A stretch of 64,000 bases of DNA from NCBI GenBank assembly GCA_019115865.1, contig DXCT01000054.1, forward strand, positions 29,848 through 93,847, written 5' to 3'. A program made the position numbers and the translations under genes. Below, piece after piece: positions 42,810 to 50,987 of the stretch. The notes under the pieces were generated by a model. It did no database searches. It was not told where the DNA came from and worked only from the letters and a program-made list of their open reading frames with translations. The stretch comes from Candidatus Yaniella excrementavium. GTDB taxonomy: Bacteria; Actinomycetota; Actinomycetes; Actinomycetales; Micrococcaceae. The first letter of the stretch is position 1. The number at the start of each line of letters is the position of its first letter.

Positions 42810-44188
42810 ACAAAGAGCCCCACCAACCAGATGAAGATTATCGAGGTGACGCCCATAACCCCGGTGGTCAGCGTATGGGTTCGGTAGCCTTCCTGGACCG
42901 AGAGGTTACCGAAGCGGGTTACCACCCAGAAGTACGAGTCATTGGCGTGGGAGACGGTCATCGCACCGGCCGCAATGGCCATGACAGCCAGCGCTATCTG
43001 CAGGTCGGATTCTAAACCGAGTGTGCCCAGAAGTGGTGCGACAATCCCGGCGGTGGTCACCATGGCAACCGTTGAAGACCCCTGGGCTGTTTTGAGGACA
43101 GCCGAGACGAGGAATGGGAAAAACAGGCCAATCGAGGCAAATCCTGGAGCGACTTCGGTGATGTAATCGATGAGCGGGCTGGCAGCAATCACTGCCCCCA
43201 GCACCCCGCCCGCACCGGTGATAAACAGAATTGGGCCGGTCACTCGCAGAGTATCTTCGGTAATGTCTTGCAACTCTGACATCCGTCGTTGCACTCCCAA
43301 CAGCAGCAGGGCAATAAGTAGCCCCAGGGCCAGCGCAATCACCGGAATACCAAAGAATTGGAAAAGCTCTGCTGCGAAACCTTCCGCGCCGGACATTGTG
43401 ACCCCAGAGCCAATAGCCATGGCAATGATCGGGACGGCGATCGGGCTAAACGACAGGAACTTATTGGGCAGCCGGCCATAGGAGTGGCGCAGCGTTTCGT
43501 ACTCAGCTTCGACGTCTTCGTTGGTAATTTCTTGATCTTCAACGGTGCTGACGCGTTTTGCCCAACGTGTCGCCATGAAATATGAGACCACCAGGGCAGG
43601 AATCGCTACCAGGAAACCCACACCGATCACCAGGATGAGATTATCGCCCATACCCATGGTGCTGGCAGCTGCGATGGGGCCCGGGGTTGGTGGGATGAAG
43701 ACGTGGGAAATATAGAGCCCCGAGGCCAAAGCGATGGTCATTGACGCTGATGCCGTGGCCGTACGCCGGACAAGCGCTCGACGGATGGGGTTCAGTACCA
43801 CGAAACCGGAGTCACAAAATACCGCAATTGAGACGATAAAGCCCATCAACTGCGTGGCCAAAACCGGGAACCGTTTACCGATGGTATTCACCAGTGCGTC
43901 CGCCATTTGGAAGCCGCCGCCGGTTTTTTCCAGAATCAGACCGATCAGTGCGCCAAGAATAATCACGATACCGATCGACGTGAAAATCCCCGAAAAGCCT
44001 TCGCCGATCACCGTGGCAATGCCCGGTGTCTCGTCATCCTGATCGGTCAGCGGGATGCCTGCGAGGAGCCCGAATGCTAGCGCGATCGACAGGATTGCCA
44101 AAAATGGATGAACTCGCCACTTTGAGATCATGAAAATCATCACCGCGATAGCGACAAAAAACGCGATGAGTAGCCCTAGTCCGCCCAT
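42806..44188 (-). CDS. GntP family permease (gluconate/glycerate type)
   Basis: The 460-aa protein has about 12-14 transmembrane segments in the GntP pattern, including FVSIAVFCDSGFVVLNPIRRALV-like SIAVFCDSGFVVLNPI, HVFIPPTPGPIAAAS, KTAQGSSTVAMVTTAGIVAPLL and VSHANDSYFWVVTRF, all conserved in gluconate:H+ symporters. The overlap with glycerate kinase suggests that D-glycerate is a substrate, but gluconate cannot be excluded. It is the first gene of a two-gene operon. Confidence 0.92.
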   Translation of the reverse strand: MGGLGLLIAFFVAIAVMIFMISKWRVHPFLAILSIALAFGLLAGIPLTDQDDETPGIATVIGEGFSGIFTSIGIVIILGALIGLILEKTGGGFQMADALVNTIGKRFPVLATQLMGFIVSIAVFCDSGFVVLNPIRRALVRRTATASASMTIALASGLYISHVFIPPTPGPIAAASTMGMGDNLILVIGVGFLVAIPALVVSYFMATRWAKRVSTVEDQEITNEDVEAEYETLRHSYGRLPNKFLSFSPIAVPIIAMAIGSGVTMSGAEGFAAELFQFFGIPVIALALGLLIALLLLGVQRRMSELQDITEDTLRVTGPILFITGAGGVLGAVIAASPLIDYITEVAPGFASIGLFFPFLVSAVLKTAQGSSTVAMVTTAGIVAPLLGTLGLESDLQIALAVMAIAAGAMTVSHANDSYFWVVTRFGNLSVQEGYRTHTLTTGVMGVTSIIFIWLVGLFV

Positions 44189-44300
44189 GGACTGTCTCCC
44201 TTTATCCCGAGGTCAAGTATGAAATACATCCTAGAGTCGATCACTGTCAGTGAACAGTACCACCACGTCAGGTTACGGAAACCGGCAGTAGACAGCACAA

Positions 44301-44337
44301 TGCCGGCGCCCCCGAGAGGTTCTGGGAGGCGCCGGCA
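44301..44337 (-). terminator. Hairpin downstream of hspR
   Basis: TGCCGGCGCC and GGCGCCGGCA form a perfect 10-bp GC-rich stem, extended by CCC/GGG. It lies about 35 nt after the hspR stop and before the gntP start on the other side of the gap, and probably ends the dnaK operon transcript. There is no T run. Confidence 0.6.
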
Positions 44338-44372
44338 TCGAGATACCCGCCTGGGTTCGGTGAACCGTAAAT

Positions 44373-44909
44373 TCAGCCGGTCAACGCAAAGCGCGGTTTA
44401 TTGAGCGCAAATCGTGGTTGCGATTGTTCCAGAGCAAACCTCATCGCTTGTTCGACCCTATTGCGATCGAAACGCTGACGACGCCGCTGCTCGCGGTATC
44501 GATCGGACGTACCAAAGGCTGATGCGGGATCATCTTGCGCTGGACCATGAATATTGGTGGTCACACCGGTAGAACCAGCCGTGAAAGTCCGCGAGAACGA
44601 CACGTGGGAGCGCATGATCGTGATCTGGTCCACGAGCTCACCGACGGTGTCGCGAAGCTGTTCGACTTCGGCTTCTAACTCGACGATCCTACGGATACCT
44701 TCCAAGGAGACACCGTCACGTGATAACGATTGAATCTGACGTAAAAGTCGGACATCTTCGGCAGAATACCGGCGTTGACCACCGGATTGGCGTTCAGGCA
44801 CCACCAGCCCAATGCGGTCATACTGCCGCAGGGTTTGTGGGTGCATGTCAGCTAATTGGGCTGCCACCGAAATGACGTAGATGGGATCGTATTTGTGACG
44901 GTTGGCCAT
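44373..44909 (-). CDS. hspR: Heat shock repressor HspR (MerR family)
   Basis: HspR represses heat-shock genes by binding HAIR sites, with DnaK as a co-repressor. The 178-aa protein has the MerR helix-turn-helix VISVAAQLADMHPQTLRQYDRIGLVVP, RYSAEDVRLLRQIQSLSRDGVSLEGIRRIVELE and a coiled coil. The C-terminal tail is longer than usual and arginine-rich. The gene is the last of dnaK-grpE-dnaJ-hspR and starts with a TAATG overlap with dnaJ. Two HAIR sites in this window (dnaK and clpB promoters) are its likely targets. Confidence 0.95.
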   Translation of the reverse strand: MANRHKYDPIYVISVAAQLADMHPQTLRQYDRIGLVVPERQSGGQRRYSAEDVRLLRQIQSLSRDGVSLEGIRRIVELEAEVEQLRDTVGELVDQITIMRSHVSFSRTFTAGSTGVTTNIHGPAQDDPASAFGTSDRYREQRRRQRFDRNRVEQAMRFALEQSQPRFALNKPRFALTG

Positions 44910-45847
44910 TACAACCTAGCTTTCTGTGCCAGCTCGGCCCGCGGATCGAAGTCCTGGGTCGCCATCTGATACGCCTCGACAGCGGCTTTAGCCTCGTCGG
45001 AAAGCTCTTGAGGTACTTCAATGACCAATTCGACGAGCAGGTCACCGGTTTGCTTAGCAGTTTTTACACCTCTGCCACGCAACCGCAAGACCCGACCAGA
45101 TGATGACCCAGCCGGAACACCGATCTTCACGGAGCTATCCAGTGTTGGTACTTCGATCGTAGTACCAAGGACAGCCTCGTCGAAAGAGACCGGAACCTTC
45201 AACCGGATATTGTTTTCATCGCGTTCGAAGACCGGGTGGCTCTTGACCGTGACCTTGACCATCAGGTCACCTCGGCCACCAGTTCCCTGCTGACCCTTAC
45301 CCTTGGCTCGAACGGTTTGGCCGTCTTTAACACCGGCTGGGATGCGCACCTCGTTGACGGCCCCATAACTTGTGGCCGCTTGGGTGGTGGTACCCCGAAT
45401 GGAATCAGCGAAGCTAATAGTCACGGCACCTTTGATATTGGCGCCCTTCGTCGGACGTTGTTGGAAACCACCCTGGCCGCCACCAAAACCACCGAAGATA
45501 TCACCGAAGCCAGCCTGACGTCCTGCGCCTGCCTGACCAAAAAGCCCGGAGAAGATATCTTCGAAACCACCCTGCGCCGAACCTGGCCCAGCACCAGTGA
45601 ATCGTGCGCCCGAGCCCATGGCTTGCAGCTGGTCGTATTCTTGGCGCTGTTCTGGATCCGAGAGCACAGTGTTGGCTTCGGTAATCTCTTTGAAACGTTG
45701 CTCAGCAGCGTCATCACCTGGGTTAGCGTCCGGATGATATTGGCGGGCAAGTTTGCGGTAGGCCTTTTTAATGTCATCGGCGCTAGCGTCCTTGGCGACA
45801 CCTAAAGTGGCATAGAAATCTTTATCTAGCCAATCTTGAGAGGCCAT
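44909..45847 (-). CDS. dnaJ: DnaJ co-chaperone without zinc finger
   Basis: The 312-aa protein has a J domain with the HPD motif (RQYHPDANP), a Gly/Phe-rich region with repeated GFGDIFGGFGG elements, and DnaJ C-terminal beta domains. The cysteine-rich CxxCxGxG zinc finger is absent and the protein contains no cysteine, so it is of the CbpA/type II kind. It is encoded after grpE in the dnaK operon and stimulates DnaK ATPase. A Zn-containing DnaJ probably exists elsewhere in the genome. GGAGG precedes the ATG. Confidence 0.94.
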   Translation of the reverse strand: MASQDWLDKDFYATLGVAKDASADDIKKAYRKLARQYHPDANPGDDAAEQRFKEITEANTVLSDPEQRQEYDQLQAMGSGARFTGAGPGSAQGGFEDIFSGLFGQAGAGRQAGFGDIFGGFGGGQGGFQQRPTKGANIKGAVTISFADSIRGTTTQAATSYGAVNEVRIPAGVKDGQTVRAKGKGQQGTGGRGDLMVKVTVKSHPVFERDENNIRLKVPVSFDEAVLGTTIEVPTLDSSVKIGVPAGSSSGRVLRLRGRGVKTAKQTGDLLVELVIEVPQELSDEAKAAVEAYQMATQDFDPRAELAQKARL

Positions 45848-45862
45848 GTGGCCTCCTTTCTC

Positions 45863-46522
45863 TTACTCATCACCAGCGGAAACCATCACTTGCGCGGCAC
45901 GTAGCACTCGTTCGTTATAGAGGTACCCGTTGCGAAAGACCTGCACGATGTGTTCTTCGGCAACTTCTGATGACGGCTGACGCAACATGGCTTCGTGCTG
46001 GGATGGATCAAATGGTTGTCCCTCTAGCGTTTCGGCGTCGTGTTTTACCAGGCCGATACCTTCCAGCGTGGTGAGCATCTTACGGGCTATCGCTGCGAAG
46101 GGACCTTCCAAGTCGCCCGCAGCATCAGCAGCGTCGACGTCGTCAAGGACGGGCAGCATAGCTTCAAGCATCGAGAAATTCGCATTGTCTTTGGCAACAT
46201 CGCGGTCACGTTCGACACGACGGCGGTAGTTTACAAACTCTGCTTGCAAACGCTGCAGGTCCTCCCGCAGGGCTGCAGCCTCATCTTCGGGGGCAGGGTC
46301 TTCTTCTGCGGGTTGGGCTTCTTCGGATTCGGAGCCGGCAGCATTGAGGATGTCTTCAACCTGTGACAGTGGGTCGACCTGCTCTGCTGCAGCTGGGTCT
46401 TCGGCCTCCGCTGTATCCTGTGCTGGCTGGTCACGCAGTTGACCGGTTTCGGGATCGATGCGCCGTTTATCAGTGAAACGGATCGGGTCTTGTTCTTCTT
46501 CATTGTTGTGCTGATCAGACAT
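45863..46522 (-). CDS. grpE: Nucleotide exchange factor GrpE
   Basis: GrpE releases ADP from DnaK. The 219-aa protein has an acidic, disordered N-terminus, a long coiled coil (LREDLQRLQAEFVNYRRRVERD) and the C-terminal beta domain with FDPSQHEAMLRQPS and VVQVFRNGYLYNERVLRAAQV-type HIVQVFRNGYLYNERVLRAA. Family length and motifs are normal. It follows dnaK after an 81-nt gap with a strong hairpin, so it may be made at a lower level than DnaK. Confidence 0.96.
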   Translation of the reverse strand: MSDQHNNEEEQDPIRFTDKRRIDPETGQLRDQPAQDTAEAEDPAAAEQVDPLSQVEDILNAAGSESEEAQPAEEDPAPEDEAAALREDLQRLQAEFVNYRRRVERDRDVAKDNANFSMLEAMLPVLDDVDAADAAGDLEGPFAAIARKMLTTLEGIGLVKHDAETLEGQPFDPSQHEAMLRQPSSEVAEEHIVQVFRNGYLYNERVLRAAQVMVSAGDE

Positions 46523-46547
46523 GGAAAACTCCTATAAGAAAACAAAC

Positions 46548-46574
46548 GAGGCCGGCCGGAAACCGGCCGGCCTC
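46548..46574 (-). terminator. Hairpin between dnaK and grpE (attenuator)
   Basis: GAGGCCGGCCGG and CCGGCCGGCCTC form a perfect 12-bp stem with a 3-nt loop. On the coding strand GTTTGTTTTC follows, so it looks like an intrinsic terminator inside the operon. Confidence 0.75.
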
Positions 46575-46603
46575 GGTGGTGTATTACTTAGTGAACGATA
46601 GGA

Positions 46604-48457
46604 CTATTTTTTGGTGTCTTGGTCTTCGTCCTCATCGATAACTTCAGCGTCAACGATGTCCTCGTCTTCGTCAGCACCGTCGGCAGCAGCTGCACCGTCC
46701 TGTTCGGACTGGGAGTACAGGGCTTCACCGATCTTGGTCTGTGACTGCTGCAGTTTTTCGTACGCAGCCTGGACCTCGTCGTCATTGTCCTGCTTCTCTA
46801 GGGCTTCCTTGAGTGCATCGACGTCTGCCTGGACCTCGGTTTTGACGTCCTCTGGCAGCTTCTCGTCGTTGTCTTTGAGGAGCTTGTCTACGGAGTACGC
46901 GGTGGTCTCAGCGGCGTTTCGGGCTTCTTGAGCTTCACGGCGCTTCTTGTCTTCCTCAGCGTGTGCTTCCGCATCTTTGACCATGCGATCGATGTCATCG
47001 TCTGACAGCGAGGTACCACCGGTAATGGTCATTGACTGTTCAGTGCCGGTCGAACCGTCCTTGGCTGAAACGTGCACGATACCGTTGGCGTCGATATCGA
47101 AGGTCACTTCAATCTGTGGCATGCCGCGAGGAGCCGGGGCAATACCGGTCAGCTGGAAGTTGCCCAGTGGCTTGTTATCCGCGGTAAATTCACGTTCACC
47201 CTGGAAGACCTGAATGTCAACCGAAGGCTGGTTATCGTCTGCTGTGGTGAAGGTTTCGGAACGCTTGGTAGGGATCGCCGTGTTACGTTCGATCAGCTTC
47301 GCCATCACACCGCCCTTGGTTTCGATACCCAGGGACAGTGGTGTGACGTCGATGAGCAGCACGTCTTTACGGTCACCAGCCAGGACACCGGCCTGAATGG
47401 CTGCACCAACGGAAACAACCTCGTCCGGGTTGACACCCTTGTTTGGTTCCTTGCCACCGGCCATTTTCTCAACCAGTTCAGAAACCGCTGGCATACGGGT
47501 CGAGCCACCAACGAGGACAACGTGATCAATCTCAGAAACGGAAATGCCCGCTTCCTTGATAACATCCTCGAATGGACGACGCGTGCGTTCCAGCAGGTGC
47601 GAGGTCATGTCTTCAAACTTGGCGCGTGACAGATGCTCGTCCAGGTGCACCGGACCGTTTTCTGTTACGGACAGGTACTGCAGTGAGATGTTCGTGGACG
47701 ACGCCGAGGACAGTTCCTTCTTGGCCTGCTCTGCGGCTTCTTTCAAACGACGCAGAGCAATCTTGTCCTTGGAGAGGTCAGCGCCGGAGGCCTTAGCCTG
47801 CTCTAGGAGCCAGTCGACGATGACCTGGTCCCAGTCGTCACCGCCGAGACGGTTATCACCGGCGGTGGAGCGAACCTGAATGGTGGAGAAATCGTCGTCA
47901 TCCTTGCCCACTTCTAGCAGGGAAACGTCGAAGGTACCGCCACCGAGGTCGAAGACCAGAATGGTTTCGTCTTCTTTACCGCGTTCCAAACCGTAGGCGA
48001 GGGCTGCCGAAGTTGGTTCGTTAATAATGCGCGATACGTTCAGACCGGCAATCTCGCCGGCTTCTTTGGTTGCCTGACGCTCAGCATCATTGAAGTAAGC
48101 CGGAACAGTGATAACTGCATCGGTAACTTCTTCGCCAAGGTATTCCTCGGAGTCGTGTTTGAGCTTCATCAGGATACGAGCTGAGATTTCCTGAGCAGTG
48201 TATGACTTGTCGTCAATTTCAGCTTTCCAGTCAGTACCCATGTGGCGCTTGACCGAAGTGATGGTGCGTTCTGGGTTATTGACGGCCTGACGCTTGGCGA
48301 TATCACCGGTTAGCACTTCGCCGCCCTTGGTGAAGGCAACAACTGATGGGGTGGTGCGTGCACCTTCTGCGTTTGCGATGACCGTGGGGTCGCCACCTTC
48401 CAACACAGCAACAACTGAGTTGGTGGTTCCCAAGTCAATACCTACAGCACGTGACAT
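46604..48457 (-). CDS. dnaK: Molecular chaperone DnaK
   Basis: The 617-aa Hsp70 begins [22 protein letters not shown] and has phosphate 1 and 2 motifs ([38 protein letters not shown]) and the substrate domain ([21 protein letters not shown]). The end ([17 protein letters not shown]) is acidic with the family DAEV element. It is the first gene of its operon and has an AAAGGA ribosome binding site. A perfect HAIR site lies 53 nt upstream of the start codon. DnaK is expected to be co-repressor for HspR. Confidence 0.99.
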   Translation of the reverse strand: MSRAVGIDLGTTNSVVAVLEGGDPTVIANAEGARTTPSVVAFTKGGEVLTGDIAKRQAVNNPERTITSVKRHMGTDWKAEIDDKSYTAQEISARILMKLKHDSEEYLGEEVTDAVITVPAYFNDAERQATKEAGEIAGLNVSRIINEPTSAALAYGLERGKEDETILVFDLGGGTFDVSLLEVGKDDDDFSTIQVRSTAGDNRLGGDDWDQVIVDWLLEQAKASGADLSKDKIALRRLKEAAEQAKKELSSASSTNISLQYLSVTENGPVHLDEHLSRAKFEDMTSHLLERTRRPFEDVIKEAGISVSEIDHVVLVGGSTRMPAVSELVEKMAGGKEPNKGVNPDEVVSVGAAIQAGVLAGDRKDVLLIDVTPLSLGIETKGGVMAKLIERNTAIPTKRSETFTTADDNQPSVDIQVFQGEREFTADNKPLGNFQLTGIAPAPRGMPQIEVTFDIDANGIVHVSAKDGSTGTEQSMTITGGTSLSDDDIDRMVKDAEAHAEEDKKRREAQEARNAAETTAYSVDKLLKDNDEKLPEDVKTEVQADVDALKEALEKQDNDDEVQAAYEKLQQSQTKIGEALYSQSEQDGAAAADGADEDEDIVDAEVIDEDEDQDTKK

Positions 48458-48509
48458 ATGTGAATCCTTTCGTAAAAACTGTTCATCTCAAAACGTAGCG
48501 TTCGCGCTA

Positions 48510-48530
48510 CTTGAGTTCCCTACACTCAAG
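48510..48530 (-). promoter_or_regulatory. Perfect HAIR element (HspR operator) upstream of dnaK
   Basis: CTTGAGT-TCCCTAC-ACTCAAG is an exact match to the HAIR consensus CTTGAGT-N7-ACTCAAG. It lies about 17-25 nt downstream of a TTGACA at 48552-48557 on the dnaK strand, so it should overlap the -10 region and start site. Confidence 0.93.
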
Positions 48531-48551
48531 TTGCCACAGGTGAACACTTCC

Positions 48552-48557
48552 TGTCAA
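48552..48557 (-). promoter_or_regulatory. Predicted -35 element of dnaK promoter
   Basis: TTGACA on the minus strand, with the HAIR element starting about 21 nt later. The matching -10 is poor (GCAACT or CAACTT region). Confidence 0.4.
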
Positions 48558-48707
48558 ATAAACCTGAGCGAGTCTGACTCAACTTTGCTTCTATGGGTAA
48601 CAACGCACTTCACCTCGCCGATATTCCGCACCCACAGTCAATGTGACCGTCGCTACATATTGACGTCGCTGCCTCCGGGCGTTCAGTTGGTGCTCTAGCA
48701 TTGAGTC

Positions 48708-49343
48708 ATGTCACGCTATTCCTCGTCTCGTCCGCTCATCATTGGCATCGATGGCCGCTCCGGCTCAGGCAAAACAGTGCTCGCCAAAACACTGGTCGAA
48801 AATCTCTGCGCCCAACACACGGTGACGGTCCTTCGTATGGAGGACCTCTACCCCGGATGGAACGGCTTACATGCCGGGATGGAAATTTTTAGTCGCGATG
48901 TGCTCCCCAAATTAGCGGCCGGTAAACCAGCCACCTATCAAACGTGGGACTGGTATTCCACGGCTAGCTCAGAAGGTGGCCTCGGCGAGGTCGTCACGAC
49001 CCGCCCCAGCGAAGTCATCATCTGTGAGGGCGTCGGGGTTGGAGCCCGAGCGAACCGCGAATTCTTGGATGTATTGATCTGGCTGCGTGTCCCAGATCAG
49101 GTTCGCTACGACAGGGCGATGCTGCGCGACGGGGCCAGCTATGTCGAGCAGTGGGATAACTGGGCGGCACAGGAACGCCATGTGCTGGACCATGATCAAA
49201 TCTATGACGAAGCCGATCTGGTATTGGTGGCCCACGAACCCGACGAGCGCCATCATACTTCGGCCCTGGCCGTTGTCACGGCCATGTTGAATACGCCGAA
49301 CGGTCTTGCACAGCACCCCGATCGCGGACAGTTGGAAGGCTGA
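48708..49343 (+). CDS. P-loop kinase, uridine kinase-like
   Basis: The 211-aa protein has a P-loop GIDGRSGSGKTVLAK at about residue 15, then VLRMEDLYPGWNGLHAG, the DY-like acceptor region seen in uridine kinases and actinobacterial 'uridine kinase family ATP-binding' proteins. Further on, VIICEGVGVGARANREFLDVLIWLRVPDQVRYDRAM resembles Walker B and lid regions. The residues that mark nucleoside specificity are not clear, so the substrate is open. Divergent from the dnaK operon; the convergent cardiolipin synthase gene follows closely. Confidence 0.8.
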   Translation: MSRYSSSRPLIIGIDGRSGSGKTVLAKTLVENLCAQHTVTVLRMEDLYPGWNGLHAGMEIFSRDVLPKLAAGKPATYQTWDWYSTASSEGGLGEVVTTRPSEVIICEGVGVGARANREFLDVLIWLRVPDQVRYDRAMLRDGASYVEQWDNWAAQERHVLDHDQIYDEADLVLVAHEPDERHHTSALAVVTAMLNTPNGLAQHPDRGQLEG

Positions 49344-49350
49344 GATAAAA

Positions 49351-50850
49351 CTATTGCAAAGCAGAGGTCAACCGGAAGACGTTATCCAGCCACCGTCGGT
49401 GTCGGGGACGAGCCAACCACTCCTTGAGTAGTAAGTGCTCGCATTCTTCCTGGTACTCATCAATAATGTCGTCCAGTTTGGCGACCTCTTCGGGGCCCAC
49501 CACCATGACCGTAACCTCCGAGTTGAGTGAAAACGACCGCATGTCCATATTGGATGATCCAAAGATTCCGACGTCGTTATCAATCGTAAACAACTTGGAG
49601 TGCAGCACATCCGGGTCCGGATACCGGTAAATATGTATCCCGGCACGCAACAGTTGCTCAAAATATGATTGCTGTGCATGGTGCACCGCCAGTTGATCAG
49701 CGCGTCGCACCACCAATAACTCAACTCGCACGCCACGTTGTGCAGCACTGGTCAAGGCGTAGAGCATCGAATCATCGGGCACCAAATACGGAGTTACCAC
49801 CCGAATGGACTCGGTAGCCGAATAAAACAGGTGGTTAAAGGCCCGGAGATTGTTTTCTTGGGAGAACCCAGGCCCCGAGGGGATGATTTGGGCCGCCGGT
49901 CCTTCATGATCGTCAATTTCAGATTCGGTAACACCACGCAGCTCTTGCTGCAGCTGTTTGCCGGTCTCAGAAAACCAGTCCGTAGCAAACACCACATCGA
50001 GTGAGGCGACCGATGGACCTTCCATACGGGCCATCATGTCTTGCCAGTGTCGGCCCATCTTATGAGCCGACGAGCGTTTATACCCGGGCTCAATCAGATT
50101 CATCGAGCCGGTGTACCCCACGATGCCGTCAACGATAACCATTTTGCGATGATTTCGCAGGTCCGGACGCTGATATTCCCCCCGCCACGGGCGCACCGGT
50201 AACGAGCGATGATATTCGATACCGGCAGCATCCAGCCGGGACAACAAGTGACGATAACCGGGCACCCGCGCTGTACCGATGTGGTCAAAAATTAGCCGAA
50301 CCGTTACGCCGCGTTGCACCGCTCGCGCCATCGCGTCCAGCACGACGTCAGCATACCCCGGGCGATTCTTCGGATCTGTACCGATGATATAAAACATCAC
50401 ATTGACGTAGTCCTGCGCGGTATCAATGTCCTGGGCCATGTACTCCAACGTGGCGCGGTAGTCCGTCAAATATTCGAAAACGTTGCCGTCCAACATGGGA
50501 AAACCAGTCAACCGGCGCGTGAGTTTCGAATTCGCCGCCACGTAATGCGGGGCGGAACCCGCCTGGTTGGGCAAGTCCATATGTGCTGTGGCGCGGCGCA
50601 ACTCGGAGTTCACCGCAATCTGTCGTGACCGACGCTGACCACCCAGCTGAAACGAGCCGAGCAAGAGGAACAACAACAACCCTGGAATGGGTAGGAAAAA
50701 AATCACCAGCAACCAAGCCATCGCAACCGCAGGGCGGCGATTGCCGGGCACGATACCTAACAGGGCAATACGAATCGCGAAATCCGCTACGGTGAACAAA
50801 ACCGTCACCCAAAAAGGAAAATCTGCAAATTCCGCGCTCGACCAGATCAT
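49351..50850 (-). CDS. cls: Cardiolipin synthase (phospholipase D type)
   Basis: The enzyme makes cardiolipin from phosphatidylglycerol. The 499-aa protein has two N-terminal transmembrane helices (FWVTVLFTVADFAIRIALLGIV and AMAWLLVIFFLPIPGLLLFLLLG) and two HKD motifs: NHRKMVIVDGIVGYTGSMN at about residue 232 and HSKLFTIDNDVGIFGSSNMD at about 412. Both catalytic motifs are intact. It matches bacterial Cls length. Family members in actinobacteria have been called cardiolipin synthases mostly by homology, and another PLD role cannot be excluded. Confidence 0.93.
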   Translation of the reverse strand: MIWSSAEFADFPFWVTVLFTVADFAIRIALLGIVPGNRRPAVAMAWLLVIFFLPIPGLLLFLLLGSFQLGGQRRSRQIAVNSELRRATAHMDLPNQAGSAPHYVAANSKLTRRLTGFPMLDGNVFEYLTDYRATLEYMAQDIDTAQDYVNVMFYIIGTDPKNRPGYADVVLDAMARAVQRGVTVRLIFDHIGTARVPGYRHLLSRLDAAGIEYHRSLPVRPWRGEYQRPDLRNHRKMVIVDGIVGYTGSMNLIEPGYKRSSAHKMGRHWQDMMARMEGPSVASLDVVFATDWFSETGKQLQQELRGVTESEIDDHEGPAAQIIPSGPGFSQENNLRAFNHLFYSATESIRVVTPYLVPDDSMLYALTSAAQRGVRVELLVVRRADQLAVHHAQQSYFEQLLRAGIHIYRYPDPDVLHSKLFTIDNDVGIFGSSNMDMRSFSLNSEVTVMVVGPEEVAKLDDIIDEYQEECEHLLLKEWLARPRHRRWLDNVFRLTSALQ

Positions 50851-50987
50851 GACGAGTATTCTATGCCACTATGCAAGCAGGTCAGTCCGGATCACGAGCG
50901 ATGAACGCATTTTGTGCCTGATCAGCCGTCAATTACAGTTGTAAAGGGTCACAATGGCCCATCTCATTGTGTTACTCAAGGGTGATC

